The notes: generated by a model from the sequence alone, not told the origin. Counted from the first letter of the stretch, positions 18,729-27,823 are shown. The stretch is DNA of 64,000 nucleotides from UBA4660 sp034408895 (GCA_034408895.1 JAWXCI010000062.1:1-64000), one strand, 5' to 3'. A program made the numbers and translations.

Positions 18729-19219
18729 ACTTGTTTCTCCATGATGTAATCATCCATCACAAACCCGCCACCAATGCCCATCACTATTTCACTCACCACC
18801 GCAAACCCCATCCTCTCATAAAAGTGTTTTGATTTGTTCTTCCTGTTCACGGTGAGTTCAAGAACTGCGGCTCCCTGTTCCCTCACCGTGTTTTCTATAT
18901 GGTTCAAGAGTGCTTTGCCTGCCCCGCTTCCCTGTATGGCCGGCAGCACATAGAGTTTTTCCAACCGAAAACGTTGCGTGTCTTGCTTGCTGAACGAAGC
19001 GTAACCAATGTCTTCACCGTTGAAATTCGCAATGAAGAATGGATGATGCTTCACTTCCATCTGTTCCTGCAATGCTTTGTGGCTGTACATGCGGTCAAGC
19101 ATGTAAACAATCTGCGCAGCCCTTATCATGTCTTTGTAACTAACAGGCCATGTGCGGTGAGCAATATCACTGATAACCGGAATATCCTGTATTGTAGCGG
19201 TCCTGATAATTGTTTTCAT
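18716..19219 (-). CDS. GNAT-family N-acetyltransferase
   Basis: 167 aa from the ATG at 19219 (MKTIIRTATIQDIPVISDIA); an ATG nine codons upstream is also possible. The acetyl-CoA loop reads LPAIQGSGAGKALLNHIE (about 98-115), flanked by EKLYV and the substrate strands AAVLELTVNRKNKSKHFYERMGF. It should transfer acetyl from acetyl-CoA to a small molecule or protein amine; the substrate cannot be told. It is the last gene of a minus-strand run that starts with trhO. The C-terminal MEKQVGSC abuts a foreign-looking fragment, so its very end may have been altered. Confidence 0.85.
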   Translation of the reverse strand: MKTIIRTATIQDIPVISDIAHRTWPVSYKDMIRAAQIVYMLDRMYSHKALQEQMEVKHHPFFIANFNGEDIGYASFSKQDTQRFRLEKLYVLPAIQGSGAGKALLNHIENTVREQGAAVLELTVNRKNKSKHFYERMGFAVVSEIVMGIGGGFVMDDYIMEKQVGSC

Positions 19220-19249
19220 CCCTTGCTGGCCCCCGGTGAAATCCATTTG

Positions 19250-19564
19250 CTACTTCACCGCGAATTCAAACTCCTCATGAAATGATTCTCCATCAACAAG
19301 GAGAATAAATTTTCCCTTCCAAATTCCGGTGAGTGGAAAAACATAATCCGTTTTTCCTTTATCAATTCTTGCCAGCCGCGCATCGAATAGTTTATCGTTT
19401 GTGAAAACAGCAATTTCAATTTCCTCCGATGCCTGGAGAAAAATCGTGATATGAAGTGAGTCCGTGGAAGTGACTTCCGGCTGGTTGAAGAGGATGATCA
19501 CGTCTTCCTGGGAAAATGTGCTAAAGCTCAAAGACAGTAGCAAGATGGATGTTAAATATCTCAT
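19250..19564 (-). CDS. Small exported protein of unknown function
   Basis: 104 aa. A signal peptide (MRYLTSILLLSLSFSTFSQ) is followed by an all-beta, Ig-like stretch of about 85 residues with alternating hydrophobic strands (HITIFLQASEEIEIAVFT, FILLVDGESFHEEFEFAV). No sorting domain and no catalytic motif are seen. It could be a small fibronectin-like domain that contacts the envelope. It lies 20 bp after the toxin gene in the same run. Confidence 0.6.
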   Translation of the reverse strand: MRYLTSILLLSLSFSTFSQEDVIILFNQPEVTSTDSLHITIFLQASEEIEIAVFTNDKLFDARLARIDKGKTDYVFPLTGIWKGKFILLVDGESFHEEFEFAVK

Positions 19565-19584
19565 GATAAATAGTTGGCTGGACT

Positions 19585-19890
19585 TTAGTCTTTCAGAAAA
19601 TGTTCATCCGGATTCAGAGAGGTGTGAATCACTCCATAAACTCGCACCACACGCTGCTCTTCATCCACCCTGAAGTGAACCATGAATGCAAATCTTTTGA
19701 CAACCGCACATCGGATATCCCCATAACGATATTGGAACAGAGGCTTGCTCCTCAGGGTTTCAAATGTGGATTTCAACTTATGATAAAATTTAACCCCCCC
19801 CAAGCCCTTTTGTTGCCGGTTGTACCACCGGTTTGCTAACTGTATTTCTTGTTTGGCACGTGGCTGAACAGTGATTCTGAAAATCTTCAT
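19585..19890 (-). CDS. RelE/ParE-superfamily toxin
   Basis: 101 aa. The RelE/ParE fold is suggested by VQPRAKQEIQLANRWYNRQQKGLGGVKF (helical hairpin) and the C-terminal strands YRYGDIRCAVVKRFAFMVHF with VRVYGVIHTSLNPDEHF. The latter is the usual end of ParE-like plasmid-stabilisation proteins (VyaVfHtsrnP). Toxins of this group act on ribosome-bound mRNA or on gyrase; which one applies here cannot be read from the sequence. The start overlaps the antitoxin stop by 4 nt (ATGA), the typical translationally coupled pair. Confidence 0.8.
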   Translation of the reverse strand: MKIFRITVQPRAKQEIQLANRWYNRQQKGLGGVKFYHKLKSTFETLRSKPLFQYRYGDIRCAVVKRFAFMVHFRVDEEQRVVRVYGVIHTSLNPDEHFLKD

Positions 19891-20096
19891 TTCATATCAA
19901 ATGAATTCTTGATGTCGTCCCAATCCTCAAAGTCTTTTTCCTTTGCTGTGGCCACGCGATCCAACATCATGTTTTGCACACTTTCCGGAATTTCAATCAC
20001 ATCAGCTTCCACCCCAGATTTCCATTTCATGTTTTGAAGAAACTCCATAAAGAACTGGAGTTGGTTGTCGGGAATACTTACGGTGATTTGTTTCAT
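19887..20096 (-). CDS. Antitoxin partner of the ParE-like toxin
   Basis: About 69 aa from the ATG at 20096 (or 72 from 20105). It starts MKQITVSIPDNQLQFFMEFL, which looks like a short beta strand plus helix as in DNA-binding antitoxins. It ends in an acidic, flexible tail (KEKDFEDWDDIKNSFDMK) that probably wraps the toxin. The function is assigned from the size, the tail and the 4-nt overlap with the toxin gene, not from a named family. It sits right behind trhO. Confidence 0.7.
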   Translation of the reverse strand: MKQITVSIPDNQLQFFMEFLQNMKWKSGVEADVIEIPESVQNMMLDRVATAKEKDFEDWDDIKNSFDMK

Positions 20097-20107
20097 GATG
20101 GACAAAT

Positions 20108-21181
20108 TTAATCCCGGTCGGTACTGCTGAGATGTTCAGGCTTCACTCGGTTTTCCTTGAACAACAATTTTTCACTTCTTCCTTTTTTGAAAACATTGCG
20201 CGCAGCCGGTTTCCCTTTCCTCACCATGCGTTGTTCTTCTTCCTGCAATTGAATGATGTGGTGACAATCTTCACTGCAACATCCTTCGAATTTTTGCGCA
20301 CATTCAGGGCATTGGATAAAAAGAACGTGGCAACCTTCATTCCTGCAATTGGTGTGGTGATCATAGGGGTTTCCGCATTGATGGCATTGAGCCAGCACAT
20401 CATCGCTGATGCGTTCTGACAGGCGCTCATCAAAAACAAAATTCACTCCCTTGAATTTGTTCTTCAGCCCTGATGTTTTCACATCCTGTGCATATTTGAT
20501 AATGCCGCCTTCCAGTTGATGCACGTTCGAAAAACCTTTGTGTTTGAGATAAGCCGATGCTTTCTCACAACGGATTCCTCCGGTGCAATACATCACAATG
20601 TTCTGCTCTTTTTTCCCCTTCAGCATCTTTTCCACCATAGCAATTTCCTCACGAAAAGTATCTGCATCGGGAGTGATTGCGTTTTGGAAATGTCCTACCT
20701 CGCTTTCGTAATGATTGCGCATGTCAATCAGGATTGTCTCGGGATCGTCCGTCAGTTGGTTGAAGTGTTCGGCATCCAAATGCACTCCAGTATCGGATGG
20801 ATTGAAAGCGGGGTCACTGATTCCGTCTGCAACAATTTTGTTCCGCACTTTCACCTTCAGTTTGATAAACGATTTTCCGTCATCCTGCACTGCCACATTC
20901 AGCCTCACACTATCGAGAAATGAAATGGTGTCGAGATGTTCACGAAACCAAAAAAAGTTTTTTTCCGGGACAGAAATCTGCGCATTGATTCCTTCATGCG
21001 CTACATACGTCCTGCCCATCACACCCATTTCATTCCAGTGAATGAAGAGGTAATCGCGAAAGAGTTGTGGATTTTTTATCGGCCAGTACTTGTAAAATGA
21101 AACAGTGACACGAGGCTCATTGCCCTGCATCATCTGCTCATGAAGCACCCGCCTGTCCACGGTGTTGTAAAGTTTCTTCAC
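20108..21181 (-). CDS. trhO: tRNA uridine(34) hydroxylase (rhodanese domain)
   Basis: 357 aa from a GTG at 21181 that gives MKKLYNTVDRRVLHEQ, the usual N-terminus. The frame has an ATG at 21265, but it would overlap the divergent SDR gene and add a foreign hydrophobic stretch. TrhO hydroxylates the wobble uridine of several tRNAs (ho5U). An N-terminal acylphosphatase-like domain (YVAHEGINAQISV) precedes a rhodanese domain with the active cysteine in VMYCTGGIRCEKASAYL. A C-terminal cysteine-rich block (CHQCGNPYDHHTNC, CPECAQKFEGCC) is typical. It heads the minus-strand run with the toxin-antitoxin pair and GNAT. Confidence 0.88.
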   Translation of the reverse strand: MKKLYNTVDRRVLHEQMMQGNEPRVTVSFYKYWPIKNPQLFRDYLFIHWNEMGVMGRTYVAHEGINAQISVPEKNFFWFREHLDTISFLDSVRLNVAVQDDGKSFIKLKVKVRNKIVADGISDPAFNPSDTGVHLDAEHFNQLTDDPETILIDMRNHYESEVGHFQNAITPDADTFREEIAMVEKMLKGKKEQNIVMYCTGGIRCEKASAYLKHKGFSNVHQLEGGIIKYAQDVKTSGLKNKFKGVNFVFDERLSERISDDVLAQCHQCGNPYDHHTNCRNEGCHVLFIQCPECAQKFEGCCSEDCHHIIQLQEEEQRMVRKGKPAARNVFKKGRSEKLLFKENRVKPEHLSSTDRD

Positions 21182-21283
21182 AGGATACAATTGCAATTTA
21201 TACCTACCAGGAAACTGCACGCCACACAGGCAAAGCAGTAAAAGTGACGCAAAAGTAATTTGCATGATTCTACTTTCGCCCGC

Positions 21284-22300
21284 ATGATTTTGGTCACCGG
21301 GGCAACCGGACTTTTAGGGACGCACATAACACTTGAACTTTTACAACGAGGCGAAACTGTACGGTGCATGAAACGTGCTGGCAGTGATGTAAGTCTCGTT
21401 GAAAGATTATTTCATTTTCTGGATCCTGAACAAGGCACCAAATTCTTTTCAAAAATTTCATGGGTTGATGGAGATGCTCTCGACCTCATTTCGCTGATCG
21501 AGGTGATGACCGGATGCGATTCTGTTGTACACACTGCTGCGGTGGTATCGTACCACAAACGCGATCGTGCCATGATGTATAAAATCAATGTGGAAGGAAC
21601 CGCTAATGTGCTCAACACTGCCCTCGAGCTAAGGGTGCGAAAAGTTTGTCACATCAGTTCCATTGCAGCCCTGGGAAGAAAAGAGAACAAGCAATACGTA
21701 ACTGAAAAAGAGCCGTGGGAGGATGCAGATGTACACACTCATTATGGCATCACTAAACATCTCTCGGAAATGGAAGTGATGCGCGCAGTGCAGGAAGGAT
21801 TGAACGTGGTGATTCTCAATCCCGGTTTTGTGGTGGGCGCAGGCCGGGCAAACAGAAGCAGTGGGCAATTAATAACGGTGCTTGACAGGGGGCTGCCGTT
21901 TTATTCATCTGGTGGCACAGGTGTGGTTGCAGCGCGCGATGTGGCATGGTGTGTAGCTGAATTGCTGAAGCATGAATTGCCGGGCGAGCGCTTTACCTGT
22001 ATTGCAGAAAATCTTTCGTTCAAGCAAATTTTTGAAATGATGTGTTCATCACTTGGAAGAAATGCACCAAAAAAAATTGCACCGGATTGGATACTGAACC
22101 TCGCCATTGCAGGTTCATGGATGCTGGAAAAACTTACAGGAAGAAGAGCTTCGATAACAAAAGAATCAGTGAAGAACACCGAACTCACATTCTCCTATTC
22201 CAACGAAAAAATCAAAACTGAAATTGGAGTTCAATTCACCCCTGTGCAAAGCGCAATAGATGAAGCCGTGAAATTCTTCAGGCTGAATTCACCGGCCTGA
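21284..22300 (+). CDS. NAD(P)-dependent SDR-family epimerase/dehydratase
   Basis: 338 aa from ATG 21284 (MILVTGATGLLGTHITLELL); an upstream ATG at 21260 lacks family similarity. This is an extended short-chain dehydrogenase with nucleotide motif TGATGLLG at 5-12, a VVHTAAVVSYHKRDR segment, and the active YxxxK in HYGITKHLSEMEV. Related proteins are dihydroflavonol-reductase- or 3-beta-HSD-like; the substrate is unknown. TACTTTCG lies 6-13 nt upstream of the start. The 3' end overlaps the convergent DUF4296 gene by 12 bp. Confidence 0.85.
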   Translation: MILVTGATGLLGTHITLELLQRGETVRCMKRAGSDVSLVERLFHFLDPEQGTKFFSKISWVDGDALDLISLIEVMTGCDSVVHTAAVVSYHKRDRAMMYKINVEGTANVLNTALELRVRKVCHISSIAALGRKENKQYVTEKEPWEDADVHTHYGITKHLSEMEVMRAVQEGLNVVILNPGFVVGAGRANRSSGQLITVLDRGLPFYSSGGTGVVAARDVAWCVAELLKHELPGERFTCIAENLSFKQIFEMMCSSLGRNAPKKIAPDWILNLAIAGSWMLEKLTGRRASITKESVKNTELTFSYSNEKIKTEIGVQFTPVQSAIDEAVKFFRLNSPA

Positions 22301-22744
22301 TGGCTTAGGCTTTTCATCAGATTTGAAACCGGGAGTGATTTTTTTCCGACCCATTGTGGTATCCTCCTTTTGAAGGAGAGAATCTGGCAAGTCATTTTTC
22401 TTCGTCAACTCCACCTGCATTTTCGAAAGTTCATCATACACCTGCGAACGGATGACCTGCATACGATCGGGCTTTGTCGAATACCAACTGAAACTCTTCT
22501 CAAATGCTTCCTGCGTGACCTTGTGTTTTGAAAAAATTTCCTGGTAGTGTGGTGCCAGTTGCGCTCGAGATGTATCGTTTCGCTGAAATTGCGATGTGAA
22601 GGTGGCTTCAAGCAATTCCACATCGGTGAGCACCTGCACCATTTTCTTCTCATCCAGCAACCCGTCTGGTTTTTTCACCATAGATTTTTTGCAGGAGGCA
22701 AGAGTCAGCAAAAGGCAAGCAAGAAAGAACAGCACTTTTTTCAT
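22289..22744 (-). CDS. DUF4296 lipoprotein
   Basis: 151 aa. The lipoprotein signal is MKKVLFFLACLLLTLASCKK with the acylated cysteine at residue 18. The body is helical (DEKKMVQVLTDVELLEATF, YQEIFSKHKVTQEAFEKSF, WYSTKPDRMQVIRSQVYDEL), the pattern of DUF4296. This family is almost restricted to Bacteroidota and is often found next to dihydroorotase, as here. Its function is unknown. The start overlaps the pyrC stop by 4 nt, so the two are co-translated. Confidence 0.85.
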   Translation of the reverse strand: MKKVLFFLACLLLTLASCKKSMVKKPDGLLDEKKMVQVLTDVELLEATFTSQFQRNDTSRAQLAPHYQEIFSKHKVTQEAFEKSFSWYSTKPDRMQVIRSQVYDELSKMQVELTKKNDLPDSLLQKEDTTMGRKKITPGFKSDEKPKPSGR

Positions 22745-24084
22745 CGGTCAAACATCATTCGTTTTCCCTTTTGCGATTCATCAAATATCCCATTGTCATA
22801 GGCAAGATGTCCGCTCACAAATGTTTTTTCAATTTGAGAGTTGAACGTAATTCCTTCAAAAGGAGACCAGCCACACTTATATAATATGTTCTCTTTAGAA
22901 ACTGTCCAGGATTGCTGAAGGTTCACCAACACCAGGTCAGCAAAAAATCCTTCACGTATAAAACCGCGCTTCTCAATCTGAAAACACTCAGCAACGGCAT
23001 GACTCATTTTTTCGGCAATCCGTTCCAGGGAAATTTTTCCCTTATGGAAAAACTCAAGCATCGCAACCATTGAATGCTGCACAAGTGGTCCGCCAGATGG
23101 TGCACTCGCGTAGCGCTGAAGTTTTTCATCAATAGTATGCGGGGAATGGTCGGTGGCAATCACATCAATTTTGTTTTCCAGCACTGCATTGAAAATTGCT
23201 TCCCTGTCGCGGGCCTTTTTTATGGCCGGATTCCACTTGATAAAATTTCCTTTTGTCTCATAGTCTTCATCACAAAACCAAAGATGATGAATGCATGCTT
23301 CAGCAGTAATCCTCTTTTCGCGTAGCGGAATATCATTCCGGAAAAGGTTGGTTTCTCTTGCCGTTGAGATATGGAGAATGTGCAGCCTTGAATTGTGCTT
23401 TGTTGCAAGTTCTACTGCAAACGATGACGATTTGTAACAGGCTTCTTCACTCCTTATTAATGGATGATGTCTTGGCAAAATATCATCACCAAACTCCTTT
23501 TTGAATTTTTCGAGGTTGGCGCGAATTGTTGCTTCATCTTCACAATGCGTAGCGATCAGAATAGGAGATTCTGTAAAAATGGCCTCAAGTGCGTCACTAT
23601 TATCTACAAGCATGCTGCCAGTGCTGCTCCCCATAAAAATTTTCACACCGCACACATTCCGCGGATTTGTTTTCACCACTTCGTCAATGTTGTCGTTTCC
23701 GGCACCCATAAAAAAAGAATAGTTGGCGAGCGAAACCTCGGAGGCGCGCTGGTACTTTTCTTCAAGCAGTTTTTGAGTGAGCGCATTGGGAACTGTGTTC
23801 GGCATTTCCATGTACGATGTCACTCCACCGGCCACGGCAGCTTTTGCCTCAGTGTAGATTTCCCCTTTGTGCGTTAATCCCGGCTCACGGAAGTGAACCT
23901 GGTCATCAATTGCTCCCGGAAAAAGAAATTTTCCTGTTCCGTCAATTACTTGTTGAGCACTGGTTTCAGAAATGGAGTTGGCCGAAGCAACTTGCCGGAT
24001 GAATTCATCAACCACAAGCACATCGCACATTGCAATGCGCCCTTCATTGACAACTGAAACATTTTTTATCAGGTAAGAAGCCAT
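22741..24084 (-). CDS. pyrC: Dihydroorotase
   Basis: 447 aa. Catalyses the reversible ring closure of carbamoyl-aspartate to dihydroorotate in pyrimidine synthesis. Amidohydrolase signatures are DDQVHFREPGLTHKGEIYTE (metal HxR), IATHCEDEATI, LHILHISTARE and the active aspartate in IDVIATDHSPHTIDEK, followed by GGPLVQHSMVAML. This is the class I type. It lies 63 bp downstream of the glycosyltransferase gene and overlaps the DUF4296 gene, forming a three-gene operon seen in related genomes. Confidence 0.93.
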   Translation of the reverse strand: MASYLIKNVSVVNEGRIAMCDVLVVDEFIRQVASANSISETSAQQVIDGTGKFLFPGAIDDQVHFREPGLTHKGEIYTEAKAAVAGGVTSYMEMPNTVPNALTQKLLEEKYQRASEVSLANYSFFMGAGNDNIDEVVKTNPRNVCGVKIFMGSSTGSMLVDNSDALEAIFTESPILIATHCEDEATIRANLEKFKKEFGDDILPRHHPLIRSEEACYKSSSFAVELATKHNSRLHILHISTARETNLFRNDIPLREKRITAEACIHHLWFCDEDYETKGNFIKWNPAIKKARDREAIFNAVLENKIDVIATDHSPHTIDEKLQRYASAPSGGPLVQHSMVAMLEFFHKGKISLERIAEKMSHAVAECFQIEKRGFIREGFFADLVLVNLQQSWTVSKENILYKCGWSPFEGITFNSQIEKTFVSGHLAYDNGIFDESQKGKRMMFDR

Positions 24085-24147
24085 TAGGGAAATTGTTTTG
24101 CAAAGTGAATGAATTCCAGCGATGTGTTTGAAAAAATTTGCGGAGGT

Positions 24148-24870
24148 CTACTTCCTCGCTATTTGCGAGAATCGCATTTTTAAAACACCAAGAAAAGCTT
24201 CCTTAAAAATTCCCATACTCATTTTGCTTGTTCCCAATTCACGGTCAATGAATTTGATAGGCACTTCGACAATGCGGAAGCCAAGACGTTTGGCGGTGTA
24301 TTTCATTTCAATCTGAAAGGCGTAACCGATAAAACGGATTCGGCCGAGGTCAATTGCCTCAAGCACTTTCCTGCGGTAACAAATAAAACCTGCTGTTGGG
24401 TCTTGAACACCCAGCCACAAAATAGCATTGACATAAAAGGAAGCGCCTCTGCTCATCGCCAATCTTTTTGCAGGCCAGTTTTCCACCATTCCTCCTTTGC
24501 AATAACGCGAACCCACACTCAGGTCCGCACCCTGCTGTGCGCAGGCATCGCGCAACCTCACGAGGTCGATTGGGTTGTGGGAAAAATCGCAATCCATTTC
24601 AAATATGAATTCATAACTCTTTTCCAGGCCGTAGCGGAAACCAGCGATGTAAGCAGTGCCAAGTCCTTGTTTGCCGTTACGTTCAAGAATGTGAAGCTGG
24701 CCCAGAAATTCCAGTTGCAATGATTTCACGATTTCTGCAGTGCCATCGGGCGAGCCATCATCCACAATCAAAACATGGAAGGGATGCGGCAAAGCGAACA
24801 CTGCACGCAACATGAGCGCAACGTTCTCCTTTTCATTATATGTGGGTATGATGACCAGACTATCGCTCAC
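24148..24870 (-). CDS. Polyprenol-phosphate mannosyltransferase-like GT2
   Basis: 240 aa, DPM1-like family 2 glycosyltransferase. The nucleotide-sugar motif is IIPTYNEKENV, the first aspartates are in LIVDDGSPDGT, and the DxD is in FEMDCDFSHNP. It has the short soluble form without C-terminal membrane helices. It should move a hexose from GDP- or UDP-sugar to undecaprenyl phosphate on the cytoplasmic face, supplying donor for envelope glycans or protein glycosylation; the sugar is not certain. It is the first gene of the operon with pyrC and the DUF4296 lipoprotein. Confidence 0.88.
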   Translation of the reverse strand: MSDSLVIIPTYNEKENVALMLRAVFALPHPFHVLIVDDGSPDGTAEIVKSLQLEFLGQLHILERNGKQGLGTAYIAGFRYGLEKSYEFIFEMDCDFSHNPIDLVRLRDACAQQGADLSVGSRYCKGGMVENWPAKRLAMSRGASFYVNAILWLGVQDPTAGFICYRRKVLEAIDLGRIRFIGYAFQIEMKYTAKRLGFRIVEVPIKFIDRELGTSKMSMGIFKEAFLGVLKMRFSQIARK

Positions 24871-24995
24871 TCAGAGGGCTTTTTTTGATGGCGTGCGAAA
24901 ATAATCATCGAATGCACATGCGCTTTGTTGACATGTTGTGTCAAAGCCTCCACTGCTCAGCCAATCCAGAATGTAGAAGTCTTTAAATTTCTTTC

Positions 24996-25025
24996 TTGCG
25001 CAACTAAAAGGTGCGTGTATATTCG
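24996..25025 (+). promoter_or_regulatory. Promoter of the ribosomal-protein operon
   Basis: TTG at 24996-24998, a 19-nt spacer, then TATATTCG at 25018-25025. This matches the Bacteroidota sigma-ABfr pattern (TTG at -33, TAnnTTTG at -7) with one mismatch. The rplM start lies 43 nt downstream. Confidence 0.65.
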
Positions 25026-25068
25026 CCCCCCGTTTTTAAAAGCGGAAATCAGCTAATAATCAATACCA

Positions 25069-25515
25069 ATGAGCAGTTTGAGTTACAAAACACTTTCGGC
25101 CAACAGCGAAACAGTAAACAAGGAGTGGCTCCTTGTGGATGCTGAAGGCCAGACTTTGGGCCGGCTTTGCAGCCAGGTAGCGGCACTTATTCGCGGCAAG
25201 CACAAAACCAATTTCACCCCGCATGTTGATTGTGGTGATAATGTGGTGGTGATAAACGCCAGCAAAGTGACGCTTACCGGAAACAAGCTTGAAGATAAAG
25301 TTTACGTTCGGCATACTGGGTTTCCTGGTGGCCAGCGATTCACTAAGGCCAAAGACATGTTGGCCAACAAACCAGAACGCATGATTGAAAAAAGTGTGCG
25401 CGGTATGCTACCAAAAAATCGCCTTGGCGATGCTCTTTTCCGCAATCTCTACGTTTATGCAAGCAACCAGCACAAGCAGGAGGCCCAGCAACCAAAGGCA
25501 TTTAAGATCATCTAA
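25069..25515 (+). CDS. rplM: Ribosomal protein L13
   Basis: 148 aa, full length. Binds 23S rRNA early in 50S assembly. Signatures WLLVDAEGQTLGRLCSQVA, RGKHKTNFTPHVDCGD, YVRHTGFPGG and MLPKNRLGD are intact. First gene of the translation operon, 21 bp before rpsI. Confidence 0.97.
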   Translation: MSSLSYKTLSANSETVNKEWLLVDAEGQTLGRLCSQVAALIRGKHKTNFTPHVDCGDNVVVINASKVTLTGNKLEDKVYVRHTGFPGGQRFTKAKDMLANKPERMIEKSVRGMLPKNRLGDALFRNLYVYASNQHKQEAQQPKAFKII

Positions 25516-25536
25516 CCCATTCCATCCAACCAGAAT

Positions 25537-25926
25537 ATGGCTTCAACAATTAATACATCAGGACGCAGGAAGAATGCAATTGCCCGCATTTACCTGACCG
25601 AAGGAAGCGGCAATTTCGTTATTAATGGCCGCGATTACAAAGACTACTTCAAGACTGGAGTGCTTCAATACAAACTTCACCAGCCTTTCAAACTTACCGA
25701 AAACGATGGCAAGTACGATGTGAAAGCAAACGTGGATGGTGGGGGAATTAATGGCCAGGCAGAGGCAGTTCGCCTTGGCATCAGCAAGGCATTGATTGAT
25801 ATTAACCCCGAATGGAAACCAGCCCTCAAGCTGGAAGGCCTCACCACACGGGATCCGCGTATGGTGGAACGCAAGAAATTCGGACAGGCCAAAGCAAGAA
25901 AACGTTTCCAGTTCTCCAAGCGTTAA
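25537..25926 (+). CDS. rpsI: Ribosomal protein S9
   Basis: 129 aa. Part of the 30S head; its C-terminal arginine/lysine tail reaches the P-site tRNA. Seen here are TSGRRKNAIARIYLTEGSGN, GGGINGQAEAVRLGISKAL and the tail ending KKFGQAKARKRFQFSKR. It pairs with rplM as in nearly all bacteria. Confidence 0.97.
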   Translation: MASTINTSGRRKNAIARIYLTEGSGNFVINGRDYKDYFKTGVLQYKLHQPFKLTENDGKYDVKANVDGGGINGQAEAVRLGISKALIDINPEWKPALKLEGLTTRDPRMVERKKFGQAKARKRFQFSKR

Positions 25927-26096
25927 TCCGCATTTGGAGTTTCACTGCACGTTTGTTTAGCATCCAAACTTCCAGGACGCTGCACCTTCTTCCAGCCATG
26001 AATGGGAAAGGAACTTTGGGGAAGACCCCAGGCGAGAAAGGCAGCCTACCCGGTAGTTGATTTTTAGAGAACGTAAACAAGAATAAATTCATAACA

Positions 26097-26888
26097 ATGG
26101 CAAGAGTAACTTTTGATGAATTGCTGGATGCAGGTGTGCACTTTGGTCACCTCAGCCGCAAGTGGAATCCCAACATGGCTCCTTATATTTTCGGGGAGAA
26201 GAAAGGCATCCACATTATAGACCTCAACAAAACTGCAGTTAAGCTGGAAGAGGCGGCAAACGCCCTGAAGCAAATTGCAAAGTCGGGCAAGAAAATCCTT
26301 TTTGTAGCCACTAAGAAACAGGCGAAAGACATCGTGGCCGAAAAAGTGGCCGCCATCGGAATGCCTTTTGTAACCGAACGTTGGCCGGGCGGCATGCTCA
26401 CCAACTTCGTAACCATTCGCAAGGCTGTACGCAAAATGTCAACACTGGAAAAAATGACTGCTGACGGAACCTCCGGCACTCTTTCCAAGCGTGAGCGACT
26501 TCAACTGGGACGCACCATCACCAAGATGAACAAAACTCTGGGTTCAATATCTGACATGAATAGGGTGCCTGCAGCAGTGTTTGTGGTGGACATTATGAAA
26601 GAACACATTGCAGTGGCAGAGGCTAAGCGTTTAGGCATTCCTGTTTTTGCAATGGTGGATACCAACAGCGATCCGCGTAAAGTAGAATTTGCGATACCGG
26701 CCAATGACGATGCGACAAAATCCATCACCAAAATTTTAGATGTAGTAATAGAAGTTATTGCAGAAGGACTATCGGAACGCAAAAACGAAAAGGACAGCGG
26801 AAAGCCTGATGATGAAGCAGCAGAGATGGTAGAAGAAGCCAAGCCGAAGGAAAACAGAACCCGCGCCAGAAGGCCAAAGGCTGCATAA
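26097..26888 (+). CDS. rpsB: Ribosomal protein S2
   Basis: 263 aa. Surface protein of the 30S subunit. Signatures are LLDAGVHFGHLSRKWNPNM, VATKKQAKDIVAEKV, TERWPGGMLTNF and the DTNSDPRKVEFAIPANDDA block. The C-terminal 40 residues are charged and variable. A 170-nt gap separates it from rpsI and holds only short GC hairpins (GGGGAAGACCCC at about 26017), possibly part of an S2 autoregulatory leader, which is not established here. Confidence 0.97.
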   Translation: MARVTFDELLDAGVHFGHLSRKWNPNMAPYIFGEKKGIHIIDLNKTAVKLEEAANALKQIAKSGKKILFVATKKQAKDIVAEKVAAIGMPFVTERWPGGMLTNFVTIRKAVRKMSTLEKMTADGTSGTLSKRERLQLGRTITKMNKTLGSISDMNRVPAAVFVVDIMKEHIAVAEAKRLGIPVFAMVDTNSDPRKVEFAIPANDDATKSITKILDVVIEVIAEGLSERKNEKDSGKPDDEAAEMVEEAKPKENRTRARRPKAA

Positions 26889-26934
26889 TACACGACTAAC
26901 ACTTCAACTTTTTTTAATCCAAATTTTTAGAACA

Positions 26935-27762
26935 ATGAATATCACAGCAGCAGATGTAAATAAGCTTCGTCAGATAACGGGAGCAGGAATGATGGACTGC
27001 AAGAAGGCGCTGGTAGAGTCCAATGGAGATTACGATGCGGCCATTGATATTCTTCGCAAGAAGGGCCAGAAGGTGGCGGCCAACCGTAGCGACCGCGATG
27101 CAAGCGAAGGGCTGGTGATTGCTAAAACAACAGCAGACGGCAAACGCGGAGTGATGATAGTACTCAACTGTGAGACCGACTTCGTGGCGAAGAATGCGGA
27201 TTTCGGCAACGTTGCCAACAACATTTTGGAAACAGCTATCACCAACAGTCCTGCATCACTTGATGATTTGAAAGCGCTGAACTACACCGGAACCAGTTTG
27301 ACTATCAATGATAAGATCACTGAGGAAATTGGTAAGATAGGTGAGAAGATTGAACTTTCCTTTTATGGCGTGGTGAGTGGCGAAACAGTTTTCTGTTACA
27401 ACCACCCGGGCAACAAACTTGCTGCGATGGCAGGTTTTAATAAGGCCATAAATGATGAAGTGGCCAAGGACGTAGCTATGCAAATTGCAGCTATGGCACC
27501 GGTGGCATTGGACGAAAAATCAGTACCGCAAGAGGTTATCGAGAAGGAAATTGAAATAGGGAAAGAGCTTGCTATCAACGAAGGCAAACCTGCTGAAATG
27601 GCTGAGAAAATTGCAATGGGACGTCTGACTAAATTTTACAAGGAGAGCACACTGCTCAACCAGGAGTTTATCAAGGACAACAAACTCACCGTTAGCCAAT
27701 ACATCAAGACAGCTGACAAGGATGCAACGGTTACTGAGTTCAAGCGTTTCGCTTTGAACTAA
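26935..27762 (+). CDS. tsf: Elongation factor Ts
   Basis: 275 aa. Nucleotide exchange factor for EF-Tu. The UBA-like N-terminus (VNKLRQITGAGMMDCKKALV) and the TDFVAKN motif of the core (NCETDFVAKNADFGN) are intact. It follows rpsB by 46 bp, the standard order, and is followed by a clear terminator. Confidence 0.97.
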   Translation: MNITAADVNKLRQITGAGMMDCKKALVESNGDYDAAIDILRKKGQKVAANRSDRDASEGLVIAKTTADGKRGVMIVLNCETDFVAKNADFGNVANNILETAITNSPASLDDLKALNYTGTSLTINDKITEEIGKIGEKIELSFYGVVSGETVFCYNHPGNKLAAMAGFNKAINDEVAKDVAMQIAAMAPVALDEKSVPQEVIEKEIEIGKELAINEGKPAEMAEKIAMGRLTKFYKESTLLNQEFIKDNKLTVSQYIKTADKDATVTEFKRFALN

Positions 27763-27790
27763 GATTTTTTTAAATACGCAAACTATAACA

Positions 27791-27823
27791 AAAGCCATCG
27801 TGAAAAATCACGGTGGCTTTTTT
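27791..27823 (+). terminator. Terminator of the rplM-rpsI-rpsB-tsf operon
   Basis: Inverted repeat AAAGCCATCGTGA / TCACGGTGGCTTT with a 4-nt A loop and a run of six T. It lies 29 nt after the tsf stop and separates tsf from pyrH. Confidence 0.88.

Noticed and set aside
21182..21265. ATG start for trhO at 21265
   Set aside because: Would overlap the divergent SDR gene and add a hydrophobic stretch absent in the family; GTG 21181 gives the usual N-terminus.
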